Shown: piece after piece, positions 1-5,292 of the stretch | How positions within the stretch are numbered: the stretch's first letter is position 1 | Layout: the number at the start of each line of letters is the position of its first letter | NCBI GenBank assembly: GCA_927911475.1 | Contig: CAKMPP010000098.1 | Coordinates: forward strand, 1 to 7,959 | Direction of reading: 5' to 3' | DNA from: an uncultured Solobacterium sp. | GTDB lineage: Bacteria > Bacillota_I > Bacilli_A > Erysipelotrichales > Erysipelotrichaceae | DNA: 7,959 bases | The notes under the pieces: generated by a model | What the model was told of the DNA's origin: nothing | What the model saw: the letters and a program-made list of their open reading frames with translations, nothing else | Database searches by the model: none | Program-made: the position numbers and the translations under genes

Positions 1-1116
1 ATGCGGTCGGTGTTTTGAAAGAGGAAATGCGTCAGATTGGCTCATTGATTATGCAAGTCGCTGATAACAACAAGGTTCCAGCAGGTAGTGCCCTAGCAGT
101 AGACCGTGAAAAGTTTGCTAGGGAAGTTACAGAGATGGTACGCAATCATCCGAATATTGAAGTGATTGCGGAAGAGGTAACGAAGATTCCTGATGGGCCA
201 ACTATTATCGCAACAGGACCGTTAAGTTCTGAAGGAATGATGAAAGCCATTAGTACTTTAATTGATGATCGTTATTGTTATTTCTATGATGCGGCAGCTC
301 CAATCGTAACAGCAGAATCGATTAACTTTGATAAAGCCTATAAGAAGTCACGTTACGATAAGGGTGAGGCAGATTATATCAACTGTCCTATGACACGCGA
401 AGAATTCGATGCTTTCTACATGGAATTAATCCAAGCAGAAACAGCCGAAGTACATGCCTTTGAAAAAGAAGTATTCTTTGAAGGATGTATGCCATTTGAA
501 GTCATGGCAAAAACGTGGAAGAGATACCTTACTATTTGGTCCGATGAAACCGGTAGGACTTGAACAAGAAGGTAAGAAGCGTCCTTATGCAGTGGTACAG
601 TTACGTCAAGATAATGCACAAGCATCCTTGTACAATATCGTGGGTTTCCAAACACATCTGAAGTGGGGAGAACAGAAACGTATTATTCAGATGATACCAG
701 GACTTGAGAATGCAGAAATTGTACGCTATGGCGTTATGCATCGAAATACATATATCTGCTCACCAATCTATCTACGTGAAACCTATCAGTTCAAAGATAG
801 AGATGATTTATTCTTTGCAGGACAAATGACAGGTGTCGAAGGATATGTAGAATCCGCTGCATCAGGAATGCTAGCAGGTATTAATATGGCCCATGTACTA
901 AAGGGTGAAGAACCGGTGGTACTTGGTGTAAATACAATGATGGGCGCAATGGCACATTATATTACGCACGCAGATCAAGATCACTTCCAACCAATGAACG
1001 CAAACTTTGGTATTATGCATCTAGAAGGTGAAGTGAAGAAGAAAGATCGTAAAGCTGCCTATGCTCCACAGGCTTTAAAAATCATTCAGGAGTTAAAAGA
1101 GAAGAATGGACTTTGA
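1..1116 (+). CDS. trmFO: TrmFO, folate/FAD-dependent tRNA (m5U54) methyltransferase; 5' partial, frameshifted
   Basis: TrmFO makes 5-methyluridine at position 54 in the T-loop of tRNA, using methylene-tetrahydrofolate as carbon donor and FAD/NAD(P)H as reductant; it is cytosolic. The reading frame is open from base 3 (A-V-G-V-L-K-E-E-M), so the true start and the N-terminal FAD-binding segment lie upstream of the window. Recognisable family stretches are PAGSALAVDR, GPTIIATGPL, YFYDAAAPIV, KSRYDKGEA, NCPMT (Cys at 384-386), FFEGCMP, GPMKPVGLE, NIVGFQTHLKWG, VRYGVMHRNT and GQMTGVEGYVESAASG (about 820-870). About 370 residues are visible of a family length near 435. The frame changes at a five-A run (509-513): the family-like sequence E-V-M-A-K continues as R-G-R-D-T-L-L-F-G-P-M only if one A is removed. 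As written, the frame stops at 561-563 and the rest lies in frame 1 up to the stop at 1114-1116. The 3' end overlaps xerC by 11 bases. Identity is very secure; whether the gene is really broken is not. Confidence 0.95.
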
Positions 1117-2028
1117 GAAATCATTGGATCGTTTCTTGCGACAGATTGCACGTGTCCGCACGGGATCGAAAGATACAGAAAATGCATATCGACGTGATGT
1201 AGAGAGATTTCTAGAATATCTTCGTGAACATCACATTGATTCTTTTGAGCATGTCACAAAAACAGATGTCAGTGATTACTTTACACAATTACGAGACGGC
1301 GAGATTGGTGGTAAGCCACTTTCCAATAGTAGCTATGCCCGCAATCTATCTTCCCTGAAATCCTTTTATCGTTACTTAAATCGCTTTGAAGGAATCAAAG
1401 CTAATCCTGTACGTATCTTTAAGGGTGGCTCTATCCGTCGAAAACTACCTGAGTTTTTAACGTTTGACCAAATGGAAACAATGTTAAATCAATTTGATTT
1501 ACAAGATCCTGTACAGATACGTAATCGCTGTATCATCGAAGTCATGTATGCATGTGGTTTACGTGTCAGTGAGTGTGCAGGTTTAAAAATATCATCCATC
1601 AATTTAACAGAAGGTTTTTTAACAGTCCTTGGTAAAGAGAGTAAAGAAAGAATGGTTCCATTCTATCCAAGATGTAAACAACTCATCCAATACTATATGG
1701 ATAACGCAAGAGGGATATTCATGGAGAAGACAGAGGAACACGATATTCTCTTTGTGAATCAAAACGGCAGACCAATCTCTGCTAGAAGTATTCAGCTCAT
1801 CTGTGAAAAGCAGGGGAAGACGCAAATCTTCCGATTCATATCCATCCTCATATGATACGTCATAGCTTTGCGACACATATGTTGGATAATGGTGCAGATT
1901 TACGTATCGTACAAGAATTACTGGGTCATGAAAATCTTGGTACAACACAAATCTACACCCACGTAACACAAGATCGACTCCGTAAAGTTGTGGATGAAGC
2001 ACATCCACACTCCAAGAGTGCAAAATAA
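1106..2028 (+). CDS. xerC: Tyrosine recombinase XerC (frameshifted near the C-terminus)
   Basis: XerC is a site-specific tyrosine recombinase that acts with XerD at dif to resolve chromosome dimers. The N-terminal core-binding domain covers about residues 1-100 (SLDRFLRQIARV, TENAYRRDVERFLEYL) and the catalytic domain follows. Visible catalytic residues are Arg153 (ACGLRVSE), Lys177 (VLGKESKE), His and Arg of H-M-I-R (1849-1860), His of L-L-G-H (1927-1929) and the nucleophile Tyr of I-Y-T-H (1954-1956). The upstream frame stops at 1853-1855 after a nonsense tail. The family-like sequence resumes in frame 1 (H-P-H-M-I-R-H-S-F-A-T-H) and ends at TAA 2026-2028. Restoring one base in the G run at 1813-1816 gives 307 residues, a normal XerC length. 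If the shift is real, the product lacks the second Arg, both His and the Tyr, and would be inactive. The start at 1106 overlaps trmFO, with AGGAG at 1088-1092. XerC is preferred over XerD because trmFO-xerC is a conserved pair. Confidence 0.92.
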
Positions 2029-2031
2029 GAA

Positions 2032-2036
2032 AGAGG
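2032..2036 (+). promoter_or_regulatory. Ribosome binding site of the nucleoside phosphorylase gene
   Basis: AGAGG lies 5 bases before the ATG at 2042. It decides the start: an in-frame ATG at 1988 lies inside the xerC 3' end, has no comparable site, and would add 18 residues that do not resemble a phosphorylase N-terminus. Confidence 0.6.
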
Positions 2037-2041
2037 TAAAT

Positions 2042-2797
2042 ATGATTACAGACTCATTTGATACAAGTGATGTATTTATTTCGCCAGAAAAATTATATCC
2101 ACAAAGTTCAGAAATATTAGATGTTTGTATCGGTATCTTCTCGCACAAGGTAATGAATGAATTAATCACTTCTGGAGATTTAACAGAACTACCTATGGAA
2201 AAGATGCCAGGATCTGCCAGTGGGAAACATGCGGTATACCGTTATAAAGATACAACGATCGGTATCTATCAAAATGAAGTGGGTGCAGTCGGTGCCAGTG
2301 GACTTATTGAAGAAATTTCAGTTATCTTCGGTGTAAAGAAGTTTATTATCTTTGGCTCATGTGGTGCACTGGTACAAATTCCAGAAGGAGATTGCATTAT
2401 TCCTACGCATGCCTATCGTGATGAAGGTGTCAGTTATCACTACGCTCCAGCAAGCGACTATATTAGTGTGAAGAATGCAAATGTAATTGCTAAACTGTTC
2501 GATGAACTAGGTGTTGAGTATATCTTTGGTAAAACATGGACAACAGATTGTTTCTATCGTGAGACAGTGAATCAGAAAAACAAGCGTGTTGAAGAAGGCT
2601 GTATCTGTGTAGAAATGGAATGTGCAGCCTTACAGGCAGTAACAGATTTTAGAGGATATGAGTTATACCAATTCTTATATACTGCAGATGATCTAAGTAA
2701 GTTAGAGTGGGCACCACGTATCCTTGGAGATAATGAAAGTAATGCAAGATTCCTATATTTCGATATTGCAGTAAAACTAGCGAAGAGTTTGTTGTAA
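2042..2797 (+). CDS. Nucleoside phosphorylase (PNP/UDP phosphorylase, NP-I family)
   Basis: Proteins of this family split nucleosides with phosphate into free base and ribose-1-phosphate (or hydrolyse related substrates) in the cytosol, feeding salvage. With the ATG at 2042 the product is 251 residues, typical for the family. Visible motifs are FGSCGAL (104-110, the phosphate/ribose loop equivalent to the GTCG-type motif), TTDCFYRET (167-175, like the TTD-x-x-Y segment of uridine phosphorylase-like members), VEMECAAL (190-197, whose M-E pair binds the ribose) and T-A-D-D (214-217, near where family members place the base-contacting Asp). There is no signal peptide or membrane segment. It starts 13 bases after the corrected xerC stop and is followed by a strong terminator, so it is probably the last gene of the trmFO-xerC operon. 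The general family is clear. The substrate (uridine, purine nucleoside or another) cannot be decided from the sequence, so no symbol is given. Confidence 0.88.
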   Translation: MITDSFDTSDVFISPEKLYPQSSEILDVCIGIFSHKVMNELITSGDLTELPMEKMPGSASGKHAVYRYKDTTIGIYQNEVGAVGASGLIEEISVIFGVKKFIIFGSCGALVQIPEGDCIIPTHAYRDEGVSYHYAPASDYISVKNANVIAKLFDELGVEYIFGKTWTTDCFYRETVNQKNKRVEEGCICVEMECAALQAVTDFRGYELYQFLYTADDLSKLEWAPRILGDNESNARFLYFDIAVKLAKSLL

Positions 2798-2817
2798 AAA
2801 AATAGAATCTATGTGTA

Positions 2818-2843
2818 AAAACCCTATACTTCTATAGGGTTTT
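2818..2843 (+). terminator. Intrinsic terminator after the nucleoside phosphorylase gene
   Basis: A perfect 11-bp inverted repeat, AAAACCCTATA (2818-2828) and TATAGGGTTTT (2833-2843), encloses the 4-base loop CTTC. The stem ends in a T run. It starts 20 bases after the stop codon and separates this operon from rpsB-tsf. Because the 5' arm begins with A residues, it could also act weakly on the other strand. Confidence 0.85.
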
Positions 2844-2853
2844 ATGCTAATAT
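2844..2853 (+). promoter_or_regulatory. Candidate extended -10 promoter for rpsB-tsf
   Basis: TATGCTAATAT (2843 or 2844 onward) fits the TRTGN extended -10 element followed by TAATAT (2848-2853, 4 of 6 matches to TATAAT). No good -35 is present, since that position falls in the terminator arm, but extended -10 promoters can work without one. A start near 2860 would place the first leader hairpin (2863-2897) at the very 5' end of the transcript. This is an inference from pattern only. Confidence 0.35.
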
Positions 2854-2854
2854 C

Positions 2855-3015
2855 ATGAATGGCATCTTTTGTACTTTTGTTATGCAAAAGGAAGATGTAC
2901 TTCTCACACAGTGAATTCATTATCCCGTGCATATGGGTTCGCTAAGAACATGCCGTATGTTGATGGTGTTCGAAACTGTGGTGGAAAACAACGGAAAGGT
3001 AGGTAAATAGAAAAT
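2855..3015 (+). promoter_or_regulatory. Structured 5' leader of rpsB
   Basis: About 160 bases between the upstream terminator and rpsB hold two clear hairpins. Hairpin 1 has an outer stem CATCTT/AAGATG (2863-2868 with 2892-2897) and an inner stem CTTTTG/CAAAAG (2874-2879 with 2885-2890) around the loop TTATG. Hairpin 2 has GCATATGG/CCGTATGT (2929-2936 with 2953-2960, two G-U pairs), continued by GTTC/GAAC (2937-2940 with 2946-2949), loop GCTAA and a 3-base bulge on the 3' side. A Shine-Dalgarno-like AAGGTAGG (about 2996-3003) lies 12 bases before the start. S2 or other ribosomal-protein operons are often autoregulated through leader RNA, so a control role is plausible but inferred. I do not recognise a named Rfam family. 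Confidence 0.5.
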
Positions 3016-3966
3016 ATGACTGTTGTTTCAATGAGGAAAATGTTAGAGAACGGCGTACACTTTGGTCACCAGACACGCAAGTGGAACCCAAAGATGAAGC
3101 AGTTCATCTACACAGCTAAGAATGGTGTATATATCATCGACTTAGCAAAGACACAGGCTAAATTAGAAGTGGCCTATAACGCTTTAAAGAAGATTGCTGA
3201 AGATGGCGGAAAGATCTTATTTGTAGGAACTAAGAAGCAAGCTCAGGCAACAATTCTTGAAGAAGCATTAAGAAGTGGAAGCTTCTACATCAACCAGAGA
3301 TGGTTAGGTGGAACAATGACTAACTTCCGCACAATCCAGAAGTCAATCAAGAAGTTATTAGAGATTGAAGAAATGGAAGCAAACGGACAGTTAGCAGTTT
3401 ACACAAAGAAGGAACAAGCAGTTCTCTTACAGAAGAAGGAAAGACTTGAAAACTTCCTTGGCGGTATCAAGGGAATGAAGAAGTTGCCAGATGCAATCTT
3501 CGTTGTAGACCCACTAGAAGAGCACAACGCAGTAGCTGAAGCACGTAAGTTAAACATCCCTGTATTCGCTTTAATCGATACAAATGCTGATCCAGATTTA
3601 GTAGACTTCCCAATCCCTTCAAATGACGATGCAGTACGTTCTATCAAGTTAATGGTAAGCGTAATTGCTGACGCTATCTTAGAAGCTAAGGGTGGTGTAT
3701 TAGAAGTTGCTCACCAAGAAGATGAGACAGCTGAAGACATCACAATGAAGGATGTAATCATCAACGTTGAACAGCAGGCTGCTGAATATGAACGTAAGAG
3801 AAGACAGAAGTTCGAAGAACGTCGTGCTCAGATGGCTCAACGTCGTGGAAACTACAATGGCGAACGCCGTGTATTCCGTAGAGACGCTAATGGAAACCGT
3901 CAGACAACACGTCCAGCTGCTGAAGCAGAAGCTACAACAGCACCAGCTACTGAGGAGGCTAAGTAA
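3016..3966 (+). CDS. rpsB: 30S ribosomal protein S2, with long C-terminal tail
   Basis: S2 is a late-assembling protein of the 30S subunit needed for S1 or mRNA docking and for initiation. The product is 316 residues. The start MTVVSMRKMLENGVHFGHQTR and the stretches KWNPKMK, YIIDLAKT, KILFVGTKKQA, NQRWLGGTMTNF, LGGIKGM, LPDAIFVVDP, EARKLNIPVFALIDTNADPD and IPSNDDAVRSI are textbook S2. The conserved core ends near residue 230, giving the size usual in Bacillus. Residues 231-316 form an added tail: a probable charged helix (about 250-277, rich in Arg, Lys, Glu and Gln), a basic stretch to about 300, and an Ala/Thr/Glu-rich end. Lysine codons lean strongly to AAG, as in tsf, consistent with high expression. 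It is co-transcribed with tsf, only 2 bases downstream. Confidence 0.98.
   Translation: MTVVSMRKMLENGVHFGHQTRKWNPKMKQFIYTAKNGVYIIDLAKTQAKLEVAYNALKKIAEDGGKILFVGTKKQAQATILEEALRSGSFYINQRWLGGTMTNFRTIQKSIKKLLEIEEMEANGQLAVYTKKEQAVLLQKKERLENFLGGIKGMKKLPDAIFVVDPLEEHNAVAEARKLNIPVFALIDTNADPDLVDFPIPSNDDAVRSIKLMVSVIADAILEAKGGVLEVAHQEDETAEDITMKDVIINVEQQAAEYERKRRQKFEERRAQMAQRRGNYNGERRVFRRDANGNRQTTRPAAEAEATTAPATEEAK
3953..3958 (+). promoter_or_regulatory. Ribosome binding site of tsf, inside rpsB
   Basis: A perfect AGGAGG within the last codons of rpsB lies 10 bases before the tsf ATG at 3969. With a 2-base gap between stop and start, it suggests translational coupling of S2 and EF-Ts. Confidence 0.75.
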
Positions 3967-3968
3967 AA

Positions 3969-4856
3969 ATGGCAATCACAGCTGCTCAAGTAAAAGAATT
4001 GCGTGAATTAACAGGCGCAGGAATGATGGACTGTAAGAAGGCTCTTACAGAATGCGAAGGCGATATAAAGAAGGCTATTGACTGGCTTCGTGAAAAGGGT
4101 ATTGCTAAGGCTGCTAAGAAGGAAGGCAGAATTGCTGCTGAAGGCTTAGCTAAGATCTTAATCGAAGGTAACAAGGCTGTTGTATTAGAGGTTAACTCTG
4201 AGACAGACTTCGTTGCTAAGAATGATCGTTTCTTAGCTCTATTAGATGAAGCTGCTAAGACTATCTTCAATTCTAACGCTAAGACTGTTGAAGAGGCATT
4301 AGCTCTTCCTACAGCAGAAGGTACATTGAATGATTCATTCATTGCTGCAGTTGCTGTAATTGGAGAAAAGATTACATTAAGAAGATTTGAAATCGTTGAA
4401 AAGAGCGATGACGAATTATTTGGTTCTTATACACACCAGGGTGGACGTATCGTTGCTGTTACAGTTGTTAAGGGTACAGCAGATGCTCAGGTTGCTAAGA
4501 ATATGGCAATGCAAGTTGCTTCTATGAACCCAACATATGTATCACGTGATGAAATGCCACAGGAAGTTGTAGCTCATGAACGTGAAGTTCAAGAAGGAAT
4601 CATGGCAAATGATGAAAGCCTTGCAAACAAGCCTGAAAAGGTTAAGGCTGGAATCATTGAAGGTCGTGTATCTAAGGCATTACAGGATATGTGCTTAGTT
4701 GACCAGGAATACTTCTTAGACTCTAACCTCAAGTGCGGTCAGTACTTAAAGGAAAACAACGCTGAAGTTGTTAAGTTCGTTAAGTACATCGTAGGTGAAG
4801 GTATTGAAAAGAAGCAGGACGACTTTGCTGCTGAAGTAGCAGCAATGGCTAAGTAA
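3969..4856 (+). CDS. tsf: Elongation factor Ts
   Basis: EF-Ts is the cytosolic guanine-nucleotide exchange factor that recycles EF-Tu-GDP during translation. The product is 295 residues, the normal length. The N-terminal UBA-like domain (1-55) carries ITAAQVKELRELTGAGMM and DCKKALTE. The EF-Tu-contacting motif TDFVAKNDRF is at 79-88, where the Phe inserts into EF-Tu. The two core subdomains follow, with ASMNPTYVSRDEMP and a C-terminal segment containing CLVDQEYF and Y-L-K-E-N-N. It follows rpsB by 2 bases and is closed by a strong terminator. pyrH and frr, which often follow tsf, are absent. Confidence 0.98.
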   Translation: MAITAAQVKELRELTGAGMMDCKKALTECEGDIKKAIDWLREKGIAKAAKKEGRIAAEGLAKILIEGNKAVVLEVNSETDFVAKNDRFLALLDEAAKTIFNSNAKTVEEALALPTAEGTLNDSFIAAVAVIGEKITLRRFEIVEKSDDELFGSYTHQGGRIVAVTVVKGTADAQVAKNMAMQVASMNPTYVSRDEMPQEVVAHEREVQEGIMANDESLANKPEKVKAGIIEGRVSKALQDMCLVDQEYFLDSNLKCGQYLKENNAEVVKFVKYIVGEGIEKKQDDFAAEVAAMAK

Positions 4857-4870
4857 GAAATTACTCAACC

Positions 4871-4905
4871 AGAGAGAACAACGTGCAAGTTGTTCTCTCT
4901 TTTTT
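4871..4905 (+). terminator. Intrinsic terminator of the rpsB-tsf operon
   Basis: A perfect 12-bp stem, AGAGAGAACAAC (4871-4882) with GTTGTTCTCTCT (4889-4900), encloses the loop GTGCAA and is followed by a T tract (4900-4905). It begins 14 bases after the tsf stop. This is a canonical Rho-independent terminator. Confidence 0.95.
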
Positions 4906-5292
4906 ATATTCATATAAAATTGAAAGTACAAACTTTTTATGTTGTTTTAAGTGATAATTAAGGATAAAATTTAGTTGTGTACTTAATGCAAAATGAGAAT
5001 ATAGCAGGCTGTAGTATTATGTAAAAATAGTAGCTTATACATTAACATTTCCGTAATATTTGTTACATAAATTAACCTTTTATAAGAAAATCTTAAGATG
5101 TGAGCGTTACAGTGTACATAAAATATTTTACAAAGTAGAATATTGTAGATAAATATTGTGGTATTATATGTTGCTTTATTTCTTTATCTGAAATACTGGT
5201 GTTTATCAAGGCGGGGTCCTTGTAAATATCAATTTGTGAATAGAAATTGAGTATGTCCACACTCATTTATGAAAACAGGGGGGCTATATCGT
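4906..5292 (+). promoter_or_regulatory. AT-rich intergenic region and hairpin-rich leader before the surface-protein gene
   Basis: There is no credible gene in these 387 bases. The first 290 bases are very AT-rich, with several weak promoter-like boxes (for example TTGTTA at 5060 with TATAAG at 5081, spacer 15) that I cannot rank. The last 90 bases before the Shine-Dalgarno site hold three possible hairpins: GTTTA-t-CAAGG/CCTTG-TAAAT (5201-5227, loop CGGGGT, one bulged T), TCAATTT/AAATTGA (5229-5250), and TGAGT/ACTCA with two further A-T pairs beyond one mismatch (5245-5268). The last two share bases 5245-5250 and cannot form together. Regulation by leader structure is an inference. No known riboswitch consensus was recognised. 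Confidence 0.4.
5277..5283 (+). promoter_or_regulatory. G-rich ribosome binding site of the surface-protein gene
   Basis: AGGGGGG lies 9 bases before the ATG at 5293 and 15 bases before the ATG at 5299. It decides the start: the earlier in-frame ATG at 5269 lies upstream of and spans this site, and would spoil the signal peptide N-terminus. Confidence 0.65.

Noticed and set aside
416..655. Minus-strand open frame across the trmFO frameshift
   Set aside because: It lies opposite strongly conserved TrmFO sequence, has no ribosome binding site and does not look like a known protein.
500..1860. Programmed ribosomal frameshifting in trmFO and xerC
   Set aside because: The A run and G run do not form a recognised slippery heptamer with a downstream structure, and neither family is known to use frameshifting; indels are simpler.
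1619..2169. Minus-strand open frames opposite xerC and the start of the phosphorylase gene
   Set aside because: They are antisense to conserved recombinase and phosphorylase sequence, with no start signals and composition typical of shadow frames.
2966..2978. GGTGTTCGAAACT resembling a tRNA T-arm
   Set aside because: No acceptor, D or anticodon stems can be built around it, so it is not a tRNA.
2855..3010. Three short frames in the rpsB leader (2855-2914, 2859-2945, 2933-3010) as possible leader peptides
   Set aside because: None has a clear ribosome binding site, a run of regulatory codons or recognisable similarity; RNA structure explains this stretch better.
3767..4006. Plus-strand frame overlapping the rpsB 3' end and tsf 5' start
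   Set aside because: It lies in another frame over two certain genes and reads as low-complexity Arg/Gln-rich shadow sequence.
5269..5292. Upstream ATG at 5269 as start of the surface protein
   Set aside because: Using it would place the G-rich Shine-Dalgarno site inside the gene and add eight residues before the signal peptide; 5293 is better supported.
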